64,000 bases of DNA, from the NCBI GenBank assembly GCA_902363045.1, contig CABIYX010000004.1, forward strand, positions 75,567-139,566. Direction: 5' to 3'. Made by a program: the position numbers and the translations under genes. This DNA comes from Clostridiales bacterium. Its GTDB lineage: Bacteria > Bacillota > Clostridia > Oscillospirales > Oscillospiraceae. The notes under the pieces were generated by a model. The model made no database searches. It worked only from the letters and a program-made list of their open reading frames with translations, and had not been told where the DNA came from. Below, piece by piece: positions 33,995-43,126 of the stretch; position 1 is the stretch's first letter, and every line of letters begins with the position of its first letter.

Positions 33995-35374
33995 TCAGCT
34001 GGCCGTATACTTATCCAGCATCTCGATCCAGCTGCCCACAGTAAAGGCGACCGAGGCGCAGTACTCTGGATCCTCCAGCACCAGCTTGCCGTCCGTGGTC
34101 CACCAGTCATAGCCGGCGTCGTTCAGCGCGGCGAACTCCACGGTAGTCCCGTCCTCCGCCATGCCGCCGGTCTTGTGGTGGAAGACCTCCTCATTCTCCG
34201 CCGCCACAGCGGGATTGGAGGAGTAGCCGCCGATGTCCTTGCCCCAGGCGGAGAAGCCGTCGGCGGTGCAGGTCATGTAAGCGATGAAGGCGCAGGCGGT
34301 CCAGGGCAGGGGGCTGTTGTCGGTGACGAACAGATAGTGGCAGTAGCCAAAGCCGCCGATGCCGGTGTAGCCGTCCTGGTAGGCGGCGATGTTGATGTTG
34401 TTCTTGGAGATGGAGGCGGACTCCTCCACACTGCGCAGCTTGGAGTACACCAGCAGGCCGAACTGGTCGGTGGCGGACTGGTCCACCAGGGTATTGCAGA
34501 TGGGGCCGTCATCGGTCTGGGCGTTGTAGCCGCCCACCCACAGCTTGATCCAGGCCAGGGCGTACTTGCCGTTCTCGCCCAGGCCCAGGCTCTCAGCCTC
34601 AGATGCCATGGCGTCGATGGTGGGCTGGAAGTATGCCTGCTCCTCGGCGGACAGGGCCTCGAAGGCCTCCTTCAGCCACGCGGAGTAGTCATCCCGGGTG
34701 AGCATATACAGGAAGTTCTTGCCCACGATCTCAGAATCGATGTCCATGAACAGACCGTGCTCGCCCTCGGCCACAAAGTCCCAGCAGTTGTCATAGGTCT
34801 TGTCGCCGGTGTTGTTGTACATAAACACCTTGTTCAGGGTCTGGAGGGGCAGATAGCCCTCATACTCCCCGGCGGTGGTCCCGTTGGCCTCGGCCCACTC
34901 CTTGGGGATGAAGGTGTCCAGGATGCCGGTCTGGACCATCTTGGACTCGATCTGATTGCCGTCCTGGATCAGGGTCATGGCAAAGGTGCCGGTGTCCTTC
35001 AGGGAGTCGGCGGTGAGCTGGTCGAAGATCTTGTTGTTCTTGGGCTGCTGCCACTCAAACTCCATATTGTAGCTGGAGTCGATGGTTTTCAGGTACTCAA
35101 TGAATAGGGGCAGGGCACTCTTGCCGCGGCTGGAGTTGCCCACGCCGTAGAAGGTCTTGCCGTTGGACTCCTCGATGGCCTTTTTGGCCAGTTCCTCCAG
35201 GGTCATGCCCTGGGCCTCCTGGATGATCTGCTGGGTGGGGGTCAGGCTTTCATTGGAGGCGCTGCCGGAGCCCTCCGGGGCGGCGCTCCCCGAGGCGGAA
35301 CCGCCACCACCGCCGCAGGCGACCAGAGACAGAGACAGGGACGCGGCCAGGAGCAGAGACAATGCGCGTTTCAT
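33995..35374 (-). CDS. Extracellular solute-binding lipoprotein of the importer
   Basis: The protein is 459 residues from the ATG at 35374 (GGAGG 8 bases upstream), with lipobox LVAC and a Gly/Ser linker. The body is a type-II binding fold similar to family-1 extracellular proteins used with FbpB-type permeases (EWAEANGTTAGEYEGYLPLQ, PLPWTACAFIAYMT). It is the first gene of the importer operon, about 110 bases before the permease. The substrate is not readable. Ferric ion is typical of the family, but an organic phosphate or sugar is possible for a protein this long. Confidence 0.85.
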   Translation of the reverse strand: MKRALSLLLAASLSLSLVACGGGGGSASGSAAPEGSGSASNESLTPTQQIIQEAQGMTLEELAKKAIEESNGKTFYGVGNSSRGKSALPLFIEYLKTIDSSYNMEFEWQQPKNNKIFDQLTADSLKDTGTFAMTLIQDGNQIESKMVQTGILDTFIPKEWAEANGTTAGEYEGYLPLQTLNKVFMYNNTGDKTYDNCWDFVAEGEHGLFMDIDSEIVGKNFLYMLTRDDYSAWLKEAFEALSAEEQAYFQPTIDAMASEAESLGLGENGKYALAWIKLWVGGYNAQTDDGPICNTLVDQSATDQFGLLVYSKLRSVEESASISKNNINIAAYQDGYTGIGGFGYCHYLFVTDNSPLPWTACAFIAYMTCTADGFSAWGKDIGGYSSNPAVAAENEEVFHHKTGGMAEDGTTVEFAALNDAGYDWWTTDGKLVLEDPEYCASVAFTVGSWIEMLDKYTAS

Positions 35375-35543
35375 GTTCATTTCCTCCTTCATCGTTTTCC
35401 ATAAAATCTTCCGGGATCTCACATATCCCGTTGGTGATTTCATTGTATTCCACTGCGGCGCAAAAAAACAGGGGACGATCCTGCGCTTTTTTGTCTCTGA
35501 CTGCTTTTTTGTGTCGAAATAGATGAAAGCCCTCCCTATTCTG

Positions 35544-35552
35544 TGCTATAAT
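35544..35552 (+). promoter_or_regulatory. Extended -10 promoter of the second sensor operon
   Basis: TGCTATAAT at 35544-35552 is an extended -10; no good -35 is present. It lies about 38 bases upstream of the binding-protein ATG at 35590. The divergent importer operon has a TACAAT box on the other strand in the same intergenic region. Confidence 0.6.
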
Positions 35553-35589
35553 AGGGCAAAATCCCAATGCACTGTGGGGAGGCGCGCCT

Positions 35590-36624
35590 ATGAAACTGTT
35601 TCCAGCGGCGGGGATCCTGACCGCCGCAGCCCTTCTGCTGTCCGGCTGTTCCGCCGGCGGGTCCCAGAGCGGCCCGCCCCCCTTTGCCCCGGCGGAGGAG
35701 GACCGCCTGGTGGTGTACACCTCCCACAAGGAGGAGGTATGGCAGCCCATTGTCCGGGAATTTGAAAGCCGAACCGGGATCTGGGTGGATGTGGTCGCCG
35801 GCGGAAGCAGCGAGCTGCTGGAGCGCCTGGACCAGGAGAAGGAGCACCCCCAGGCCGACGTGATGTTCGGGGGCGGGGTGGACAGCCTGGCCGCCTGCCG
35901 GGACTGCTTCGAGCCCTATTTCTGCGCCGGACAGGAGGAGATCCTCCCTCAATACCGGTCGGAGGACGGCCTGTGGACCCCCTTCTCCTCCCTGCCGGTG
36001 GTGCTGATCTATAACACCCGCCTTCTCGCCCCGGAGCAGCTCACCGGCTGGCAGGACCTGTTTCGTCCGGAGCTTCGGGGCAGGATCGCCTTTGCCGACC
36101 CCGGCGTATCCGGCTCCAGCTTCACCGGACTTGTGACCATGCTCCACGCCCTGGGCGGCGACAGAGAGGACGCGGTCCGCCGCTTTGCCGGCGCCCTGGA
36201 CGGCCGCCAGCTGGAGGGCTCCGGCGACGTCCTCACCGCCGTGTCCGGAGGCGGCTGCTGGGCTGGAATCACTTTGGAGGAGACTGCCCTCAAGCGGGTG
36301 GACGCCGGGGACAGCATCGCCCTGGTCTATCCAAAGGAGGGCACCAGTCTGGTCCCCGACGGCAGCGCCCTGGTGCGGAACGCCCCCCACCCAGACAATG
36401 CCCGGACCTTTTTGGACTTTACCGCCTGCTATGACGCACAGTGCCTTCTGGCCGGGCAGCACCGCCGCCCGGTCCGCGCCGGCGTCCCCGCCGCGGACGG
36501 CCTTCCCAGCCTGTCCGACCTGGCTCTGCTGGACTACGACGCGGAGCAGGCGGGGCGGGAGCGGGAGTCCCTTCTGATGACCTGGGCCTTCTATCTGGAC
36601 AGCAGGGAGGAGGACCAGCCGTGA
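35590..36624 (+). CDS. AfuA/FbpA-like binding lipoprotein, sensor partner
   Basis: This 344-residue lipoprotein (lipobox LLLSGC) has a Fe(III)-type binding fold: DRLVVYTSHKEEVWQPIVRE, DVMFGGGVDSLAA and FADPGVSGSSFTGLVTMLHA are characteristic. Its stop overlaps the kinase GTG (GTGA). A second binding protein encoded in a kinase operon, separate from the importer's own, is best explained as the ligand-presenting part of the sensor (inference). Confidence 0.88.
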   Translation: MKLFPAAGILTAAALLLSGCSAGGSQSGPPPFAPAEEDRLVVYTSHKEEVWQPIVREFESRTGIWVDVVAGGSSELLERLDQEKEHPQADVMFGGGVDSLAACRDCFEPYFCAGQEEILPQYRSEDGLWTPFSSLPVVLIYNTRLLAPEQLTGWQDLFRPELRGRIAFADPGVSGSSFTGLVTMLHALGGDREDAVRRFAGALDGRQLEGSGDVLTAVSGGGCWAGITLEETALKRVDAGDSIALVYPKEGTSLVPDGSALVRNAPHPDNARTFLDFTACYDAQCLLAGQHRRPVRAGVPAADGLPSLSDLALLDYDAEQAGRERESLLMTWAFYLDSREEDQP

Positions 36625-38336
36625 AGCGCTTCTTTGACCGCTCCTTCCGCAACCGCCTCTTTGCCGCCTTTCTGGCCGCCTCCCTCCTGCCACTGATCCT
36701 ATGCTCCGGGATGCTGCTCCAGATCCTGAGGGTCCGTCTGGAGGACACTGCCCGGCGGGAGGCGGAGGAACAGCTGACTGGCGTATCCGCCACCCTGGAG
36801 CAGCTCTGCCAGCAGTGCGTTCAAACGGCCCTGTCCGTCCAGCGGGATCCCACTCTCTCCCAGGCTCTCGCCCATCCGGAGGAGCTGGAGGAGACGGCGG
36901 TGTACAGCCGCCTTCTGGAGGTGACCAAATCGGTCCGCGGCAAGGCCCGCTTCGACCTGTACAGCGCCCAGGGGGCCTGGCTCTGCTCCACCCGAAGCGT
37001 CCTCCGCTCCGAGCAGCTCTCCCCCAACTGGGGCCTCCTTCCGGCCGCCGGCCGGGCGGGCGGTCTGGTGTTCTCCGCGCCGGAGGACCCGGCCTCCTCC
37101 AGCGCTCCGCTGCTCCAGGGGGCCGTCCCGCTTCAAACCCGGGAAAACGGACCCCTTGGTTACCTTGTGGTCGGCCTGTACCAGTCGGACCTGAACCGTC
37201 TGTTCCGCGGTACGCTCCGCCCCCGCAACGACCTGCTGCTCCTCAGCTCCTACTGGCGGCCGGTCTACTGCACTCAGCCCGGCCAGGCGGTCCCCCTGTC
37301 GGACAGCCTGCGCGCCCGACTTCTGGAGGGACAGCCCCTGAACAGCGGAACGGAGGAATTTTCCTACACCGCCGTTTCCCATCCAGCCTCCGGCCTGTAC
37401 GTGGTGCTCCGCCAGCCCCAGGCCCTCACCCAGGATACCCTGAACCTGCTGTACACGGTCTGCCTGTCCCTGTTCCTGCTGTGCATCCTGGCCTCTGTCC
37501 TGATGAGCCTGCTCCTGAGCCGGCAGATGTTCCTGCCCATCGAGCGGATCCACTCGGCCATCGGCGAGGTGGTCCACAACAACCTGGACGTCTATGTTCC
37601 TCACGAGCGGAATGACGAGCTGGGCCAGTTGGCCGAGCGCTTCAACGGGATGCTCATCGCGCTGAAGAAAAATCAGGCGCAGCTGCTGGAAAACCAGCGG
37701 GAGCTCAACGAGGCCCAGATCCGAATGCTCCAGGCCCAGCTGAACCCCCATTTTCTGTGCAACACGCTGGACACCATGAAGTGGATCAGCAAGATCAACT
37801 CCGTCCCACAGGTGGCGGTGATGTCCACCAATCTGGCGGATATTCTGCGCTTCTGCGTCTCGCCGGAGGAATTCGTCCCCCTGCGCCGGGAGCTGGAGAT
37901 CCTCCAGCGGTATGTGGAGATCCAGCGCATCCGTCTCTCCGGCTCCTTTGCCTTCTCCGTGGAGGTGCCGCCGGAGCTGCTGGACTGTCCCGTCCCCAAA
38001 ATGATCCTTCAGCCCATTGTGGAGAACGCCATGCTCCACGGTCTGGAGGGCGTGGAGCACGGCGCGATCTCCGTCCGGGCGGAGACGTGCCGGGGGGTGC
38101 TGTCCATCTCCGTCACCGACAACGGGCGGGGCCTTCCCCCGGAACTGGTGGGTCCCTACGCCAGCCGGGCCCGGGAGCTGTCCCGGGGCCATCTGGGCCT
38201 GTACAATGTAGACACCATTCTGCGCAAGCACTACGGAGACCGTTTCGGCCTGTATCTGCGCAGCCGGCCGGACGAGAGCGGGGCGGTGGTCACCGCCGCC
38301 CTGCCCATCCAAAACGAGGAGGAAACGATATGCTGA
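36621..38336 (+). CDS. YesM-like sensor histidine kinase
   Basis: The protein is 571 residues from a GTG (GGAGGAGG upstream). It has TM1 at about 13-33, an extracytoplasmic region to about 270, TM2 at about 278-300, HAMP, a His_kinase domain with His377 in LNPHFLCNTLDTMKW, and a HATPase_c domain (ENAMLHG, DNGRGLP). The stop overlaps the regulator start by 7 bases. The three-gene operon is tightly coupled, so the proteins are probably made in fixed ratio. Confidence 0.93.
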   Translation: MKRFFDRSFRNRLFAAFLAASLLPLILCSGMLLQILRVRLEDTARREAEEQLTGVSATLEQLCQQCVQTALSVQRDPTLSQALAHPEELEETAVYSRLLEVTKSVRGKARFDLYSAQGAWLCSTRSVLRSEQLSPNWGLLPAAGRAGGLVFSAPEDPASSSAPLLQGAVPLQTRENGPLGYLVVGLYQSDLNRLFRGTLRPRNDLLLLSSYWRPVYCTQPGQAVPLSDSLRARLLEGQPLNSGTEEFSYTAVSHPASGLYVVLRQPQALTQDTLNLLYTVCLSLFLLCILASVLMSLLLSRQMFLPIERIHSAIGEVVHNNLDVYVPHERNDELGQLAERFNGMLIALKKNQAQLLENQRELNEAQIRMLQAQLNPHFLCNTLDTMKWISKINSVPQVAVMSTNLADILRFCVSPEEFVPLRRELEILQRYVEIQRIRLSGSFAFSVEVPPELLDCPVPKMILQPIVENAMLHGLEGVEHGAISVRAETCRGVLSISVTDNGRGLPPELVGPYASRARELSRGHLGLYNVDTILRKHYGDRFGLYLRSRPDESGAVVTAALPIQNEEETIC

Positions 38337-39076
38337 AGGTCCTGGTGGTAGAGGATGAGGAGCTCATCCGCAAGGGGATCATCCTGACAGTGGACTGGGC
38401 CTCTCTGGACTGTGTGGTGGTGGGGGAGGCCGCCAATGGCGAGGAGGCTCTGGAGGCGGTGGAGCGCTTCCGCCCCTCCCTCATCATCACAGATCTGAAA
38501 ATGCCCCGCATGGACGGCATCGAGCTGCTCCGCCGCCTCCGGGAGCAGGGCAGCCGCGCCTATGTGATCATCCTCACCGCCTATGACAGCTTCACCTACG
38601 CCCAGAGCGCCCTGCGGCTGGGCGCGGTGGACTTTCTCCTAAAGCCCTTCCACGACGGAGATCTGGAACAGGCCGTCCGCAATCTCCAGCAGAGGATGAC
38701 CGCCGAGTCCCCCGCCCCCACTCCCACCCTGCCCGAACCAAAAAAGGGGGACAAGAGCCGCTATGTCCTGGAGGCCATGGACTATATCAGCACACACTAC
38801 AACGACCCCGGCATCGGCGTGGCCTCTATTGCCCAGTACCTTGGCGTCAGCGAGAGCCATCTGAGCCACATCTTCAAGCGGGAGACGGACTACACCCTGC
38901 TCAACTATCTCACCCGCTGCCGCATCCATAAGGCCATGGAGCTGCTGCGGGACTGCCGCGCCAAGATCTATGAGGTCGCTGAGCAGGTGGGCTATAAGGA
39001 CATCACCTATTTCTCCGCCACCTTCAAGCGGGTGGCCGGGGTCTCCCCCTCGGAATATCAGGACACCTGCCGCTAG
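38330..39076 (+). CDS. Short YesN-like response regulator with AraC domain
   Basis: This 248-residue protein has a receiver domain with Asp55 (LIITDLKMP) and a C-terminal AraC double HTH (VASIAQYLGVSESHLSHIFK, VAEQVGYKDITYFSATFKR). It lacks the long middle region of the 529-residue regulator at 5082. It probably activates the divergent importer operon (inference from position). A good terminator follows. Confidence 0.93.
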   Translation: MLKVLVVEDEELIRKGIILTVDWASLDCVVVGEAANGEEALEAVERFRPSLIITDLKMPRMDGIELLRRLREQGSRAYVIILTAYDSFTYAQSALRLGAVDFLLKPFHDGDLEQAVRNLQQRMTAESPAPTPTLPEPKKGDKSRYVLEAMDYISTHYNDPGIGVASIAQYLGVSESHLSHIFKRETDYTLLNYLTRCRIHKAMELLRDCRAKIYEVAEQVGYKDITYFSATFKRVAGVSPSEYQDTCR

Positions 39077-39112
39077 CCGGTCCACAGCGCGCCCGCCCCA
39101 TGAACACAGGAA

Positions 39113-39140
39113 AAGGGACCCGCCGGATGGCGGGTCCCTT
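39113..39140. terminator. Terminator between convergent regulator and yebC
   Basis: AAGGGACCCGCC and GGCGGGTCCCTT form a 12-bp perfect stem with loop GGAT. The A-run before it also suits the minus-strand yebC gene. Confidence 0.85.
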
Positions 39141-39160
39141 CTGATCTCTCTGACAGCGGA

Positions 39161-39889
39161 TCAATCCTGCTCCCAGTTGTGGTAGACGTTCTGCACGTCA
39201 TCGTTGTCCTCCAGGAACTCCAGGAGCTTCTCCATATTCTTGATGTCTTCCTCGTCGGTGAGCTTCACATAGTTCTGGGGGACCATCTGGACAGAAGCCT
39301 CCAGGAAAGTGTAGCCCTTGGCCTCCAGGCCGGCCACCACATCGTTGAAGGCGTCCGGGTCGGTGTAGATCTCAAGGACCTCCTCCTCGGCCTGCATATC
39401 GTCGGCCCCGGCCTCCAGAGCGTCCATCATCACGGTGTCCTCGTCCAGGTCCTCCGCGTCCATGACGATCACACCCTTGCGGTCAAAGGACCAGGACACA
39501 CAGCCGGTGGCGCCCAGCCCCTTGCCGTACTTGTCCAGCAGGTGGCGCACCTCAGGCGCGGTGCGGTTGCGGTTATCCGTGAGGGCGTCCACAATGACGG
39601 CCACGCCGTTGGGACCATAGCCCTCGTACACCACATTCTCAAAGTTGTCGGTGTTCCCGGCGCCCAGGGCCTTGTCGATGGTGCGCTTGATGTTGTCGTT
39701 GGGCATATTGGCCGCCTTGGCCTTGGCGATCACAGCCGCCAGGCGGGAGTTGTTGGCCGGGTCGCCGCTACCGCCCGTCTTGACCGCCACGATCATCTCA
39801 CGGGCGATCTTGGTAAAGATCTGGGAGCGCTTGGCGTCAGCCGCGCCCTTGGTTTTCTGTATGTTGTGCCACTTGGAATGTCCGGACAT
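39161..39889 (-). CDS. yebC: YebC/PmpR-family protein
   Basis: This 242-residue protein has the full family signature MSGHSKWHNIQKTKGAADAK and YEGYGPNGVAVIVDALTDNR. Family members are described as DNA-binding regulators and, more recently, as ribosome-associated factors helping translation of difficult sequences. Acidic residues dominate the C-terminal half. The gene is monocistronic. Confidence 0.96.
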   Translation of the reverse strand: MSGHSKWHNIQKTKGAADAKRSQIFTKIAREMIVAVKTGGSGDPANNSRLAAVIAKAKAANMPNDNIKRTIDKALGAGNTDNFENVVYEGYGPNGVAVIVDALTDNRNRTAPEVRHLLDKYGKGLGATGCVSWSFDRKGVIVMDAEDLDEDTVMMDALEAGADDMQAEEEVLEIYTDPDAFNDVVAGLEAKGYTFLEASVQMVPQNYVKLTDEEDIKNMEKLLEFLEDNDDVQNVYHNWEQD

Positions 39890-39980
39890 GAAAATCTTCC
39901 CTTCTCTGTATTCAATGCCTGCGCAGTTCAGTCAAAAGCGCAGATATTATATCACTTTCCCCCGCCGTTGACAACCCCTC

Positions 39981-40646
39981 TCAGCGGAAGGGCTTTCCCT
40001 CTCCGTCCAGCACCTCCCGGCGGTGGAAGGTGACGAAGTCAGGCGCCAGACCGGGATACTCCCGGCAGAAGGCAGCCCGGATCAGCTCCGGATTGAGCCC
40101 CGGGTTCTGGGCCCGCACCACCGCGTCCAGGGTGAGGGTGTCGCTCTGGCACTCCAGATTGAACCCCTGGATCAGTGGGATCAGGTCTACCTCCGTATAG
40201 CCCGCCTTGGCCTTGTTGGACTTTTTCCGGATGACCAGGCTGTCCCGGCGGAGCAGCTCCTGCATGGCGGGCTCAGACTCCTGGGGGCGGCCCTCGGAGT
40301 ACTCAAAATTCATAATGTAATTGAGGTAGGTCAGCTCCTTCAGCTTCCGCTGCGCCGGATAGCACTGGTGGATGATGATGCCCTCCGGCATGGCGGCGGT
40401 GAGCCGCCGGGGGACCTCCTCCGGGTCGGCGCCCTCCAGCAGGCCGAACTCCAGAATCTCACACTGGCTGGAGTAGCCCACAGACAGGGGCAGGGCGATG
40501 GAGACAAAGGGGTGGGGGTTGAAGCCCTCGGTATGCTTGATGGCGATGCCCGCCCGGGCGAAGGCCCGCTGGAAGGTGCGCATCAGGTCCAGATGGGAGA
40601 TATACTTCGCCCGCCCTGTCTTGGAAAACAGCAGCCGGTCAGCCAT
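39981..40646 (-). CDS. TIGR03936-family radical-SAM-linked protein (DUF2344)
   Basis: The protein is 221 residues from the ATG at 40646, which has AGGAGG 9 bases upstream; the frame is open to 40655. LLFSKTGRAKYISHLDLMR and GFNPHPFVSIALPLSVGYSS are family hallmarks. It is nearly always encoded next to the TIGR03960 radical SAM protein and overlaps that gene here by 8 bases. The function is not established; a joint role in RNA or protein modification near the ribosome is a common guess. Confidence 0.9.
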   Translation of the reverse strand: MADRLLFSKTGRAKYISHLDLMRTFQRAFARAGIAIKHTEGFNPHPFVSIALPLSVGYSSQCEILEFGLLEGADPEEVPRRLTAAMPEGIIIHQCYPAQRKLKELTYLNYIMNFEYSEGRPQESEPAMQELLRRDSLVIRKKSNKAKAGYTEVDLIPLIQGFNLECQSDTLTLDAVVRAQNPGLNPELIRAAFCREYPGLAPDFVTFHRREVLDGEGKPFR

Positions 40647-42483
40647 TGCACACACCTCCTGAAAGCAGTCTGTTGGCTCCGCAGCCGGAGCAGCGAGTGC
40701 GGCAGTCCGGGGTGGTCACGCTCTGATAGCACAGCTCCCGCTCCCGCCAGAGAAACTCCGGCGTGACCATGGGGTCGATGCGGCTCCAGGGGAACACCTC
40801 GTCCCGGGGCCGCTCCCGGTGGGCGTAAAAATCTCCGTCCAGGCCGCAGGCGGCCAGGGCGTCCATCCAGCGCTGGAAATCAAAATATTCGCTCCACGAG
40901 TCAAACTTTGCCCCGTGCTGCCAGGCCCACTCCAGCACATCGGCCAGCCGCCGGTCGCCCCGGGAGAAGATGGCCTCCAAATAGCTGGTCTGGGGGTCGT
41001 GCCAATTGTAGGTGATGGACTTGTCCCGTTTCAGGGCGTCCCGCAGCAGGTCCACCCGGCGCTGATACTCCTCCACCGGGATCTGTGCGTCCCACTGGAA
41101 GGCGGTGTTGGGCTTGGGCACGAACCAGGAGGTGGACACGGTGATCCGCACGCCCCGGGCCTTGTTGGGAGAACACTCCCGCCAGGCGAAGTACACCTTC
41201 CGGGCCAGGTCGGCAATGCCCAGCACATCCTCGTCGGTCTCGGTGGGCAGACCCAGCATGAAGTAGAGTTTTACTCCGTTCCATCCGCCGGTGAAGGCGG
41301 TACGCACTGACTGGAGCAGGTCCTCCTCCCGCAGGTTCTTGTTGATGGCGTCCCGCAGGCGCTGGGTGCCCGCCTCCGGGGCGAAGGTCAGGCCGCCCTT
41401 CCTCACCCGCTGGAGCCGCTCCATCAGGTTCATGGAGAAGGTGTCCGCCCGCATGGAGGGCAGGGACAGGCCGATGTCCCGGGGGGCGCAGTAGTCCAGC
41501 AGATCGTCACACAGCTCCAGCAGACAGGGGTAGTCGGTGGAGGACAGGGAGGACAGGGTCATCTCCTGATAGCCCGAGTCCTCGCAGGCCGCCTTGCCGT
41601 ACCGGGCCAGCAGCTCCGGACTGCGGGAGCGCACCGGGCGGTAGACATAGCCCGCCTGACAGAAGCGGCAGCCCCGGATACAGCCCCGGAACAGCTCCAG
41701 CATCACCCGGTCGTGGACGATCTCTGTGGAGGGGATGATGGTCTTGACGGGGAAATAGGCGCCGTCCATATTCTCCACCACGCGCTTGCGCACCTGCTCC
41801 GGGGCGCCGGAGCCCTCCCGGAGGCGCATTTCCGCCAGCGTGCCGTCCTCCCGGTACACCGGCTCATAAAACGCGGGGACATAGATCCCCGGGATCCGGG
41901 CGGCCTCCTGAATGAACTCCTCCTTGGACCAGCACTCCTCCCGGGCCTGGCGGTAGAGCTGGACGTACTCCAGGGTGACCTCCTCGCCCTCGCCCACCAC
42001 GAACAGGTCGATGAAGGGAGCCAGAGGCTCCGGATTATAGGCGCAGGTCCCCCCCGCCACGATCAGCGGAGTCAGCTCCGGCCGGTCGGCGGAGCGCAGG
42101 GGCAGCCCCGCCAGATCCAGCATATTCAGCACGTTGCTGTACGCCATCTCATAGCCTAGGGAAAAGCCGATGATGTCGAAGTCGGAAATGGGGTCGCCGC
42201 TCTCCAGACCATAGAGCAGCAACCCCTCCCGGCGCATCTCGTCCTCCATGTCCCCCCAGGGGGCATAGCAGCGCTCGCACCAGAGGCCGTCCACCTCGTT
42301 CATCAGGCCGTACAGGATCCGGCAGCCCAGGTTGGACATACCGATCTCATAGGTGTCCGGAAAGCACAGGGCATATCGGGTGTCCACCGTCCGCCGATCC
42401 TTTACAATGGCGTTATATTCTCCCCCCGTGTAGCGGGCAGGCTTCTGCACCTTCGGCAGGATATGCTCCAGTGTCCGATTCAT
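40639..42483 (-). CDS. TIGR03960-family B12-binding-like radical SAM protein
   Basis: This 614-residue protein has an N-terminal B12-binding-like Rossmann region (residues 35-200) and a radical SAM core with the cluster motif CIRGCRFCQAG. Helical regions follow, and a C-terminal Cys cluster (CRTRCSGC) may hold a second metal site. The reaction is unknown. Its position between spoIVFB/spoIVFA and the TIGR03936 partner is conserved in Clostridia, usually beside rng and rplU, which are not in this window. Confidence 0.93.
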   Translation of the reverse strand: MNRTLEHILPKVQKPARYTGGEYNAIVKDRRTVDTRYALCFPDTYEIGMSNLGCRILYGLMNEVDGLWCERCYAPWGDMEDEMRREGLLLYGLESGDPISDFDIIGFSLGYEMAYSNVLNMLDLAGLPLRSADRPELTPLIVAGGTCAYNPEPLAPFIDLFVVGEGEEVTLEYVQLYRQAREECWSKEEFIQEAARIPGIYVPAFYEPVYREDGTLAEMRLREGSGAPEQVRKRVVENMDGAYFPVKTIIPSTEIVHDRVMLELFRGCIRGCRFCQAGYVYRPVRSRSPELLARYGKAACEDSGYQEMTLSSLSSTDYPCLLELCDDLLDYCAPRDIGLSLPSMRADTFSMNLMERLQRVRKGGLTFAPEAGTQRLRDAINKNLREEDLLQSVRTAFTGGWNGVKLYFMLGLPTETDEDVLGIADLARKVYFAWRECSPNKARGVRITVSTSWFVPKPNTAFQWDAQIPVEEYQRRVDLLRDALKRDKSITYNWHDPQTSYLEAIFSRGDRRLADVLEWAWQHGAKFDSWSEYFDFQRWMDALAACGLDGDFYAHRERPRDEVFPWSRIDPMVTPEFLWRERELCYQSVTTPDCRTRCSGCGANRLLSGGVCNG

Positions 42484-42517
42484 GTCGCTCCTCCAGTTCT
42501 CTCTGCATAGGTAAATT

Positions 42518-43126
42518 CTATTTTACCTGTTTCCGCCGGATATGACAACCCCTTTTTCCTCCCTTTTCCGGACACAGTGCAGAAAATAACCAGCAGGAAG
42601 TGAGAAATAATGTGGCAGTCCCTCCAAAGCATACCAGGAGCACCCCAAAAAGGAGCAGCCCGGCGGTGAGAAAACGGTCCAGACCTGCCCCGACCCAGTG
42701 TGCCCGGGCAGGTCCCAGCAGCCAGGCCAGCAGGCACCGGAGCATCCGTCCCCCGTCCAGCTGCCCCACAGGCAGCAGATTGAAACAGGCCAGCGCCAAA
42801 TTCAGCCCGGCAAACAGCCCGCCCCCCGGCAGAGGACTGAAGGCCAGGGCCAGCGCCAGGTTGACCCCCGGCCCGGCCAGGGCGGCCAGCAGCTCGCCCC
42901 CATAGGACAGCCCCCGGTCCACCTCCATCTCCGCCCCCACCGCCGTCAGACGCACCCGCCGCACCCGGACGCCCAGCGCCCGGAGCGCCGCCCAGTGACC
43001 CAGCTCATGGAGCGCGCAGGCCAGCAGCGCCAGGGGGACCACGCCCTGGCGGTCCAGATAGTTGAGCCACGCGGTCAGCAGCAGGAAGCCGCCGGTGACC
43101 TCCACCCTGCCCAGCCGCGTCCTCAA
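42518..43126 (-). CDS. spoIVFB: M50-family intramembrane metalloprotease, SpoIVFB-like
   Basis: The protein is about 202 residues if translation starts at the TTG (43126) in a TTGA overlap with the upstream stop. A GTG at 43105 is the alternative; the frame itself runs to 43288. Zinc ligands are His-Glu-x-x-His in ALHELGHWAAL and Asp in LLPVGQLDGGRML, within four to six membrane segments. SpoIVFB cleaves pro-sigma-K in the mother cell during sporulation. Adjacency to a SpoIVFA-like M23 protein supports the name. The exact start is uncertain. Confidence 0.85.
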   Translation of the reverse strand: MRTRLGRVEVTGGFLLLTAWLNYLDRQGVVPLALLACALHELGHWAALRALGVRVRRVRLTAVGAEMEVDRGLSYGGELLAALAGPGVNLALALAFSPLPGGGLFAGLNLALACFNLLPVGQLDGGRMLRCLLAWLLGPARAHWVGAGLDRFLTAGLLLFGVLLVCFGGTATLFLTSCWLFSALCPEKGGKRGCHIRRKQVK

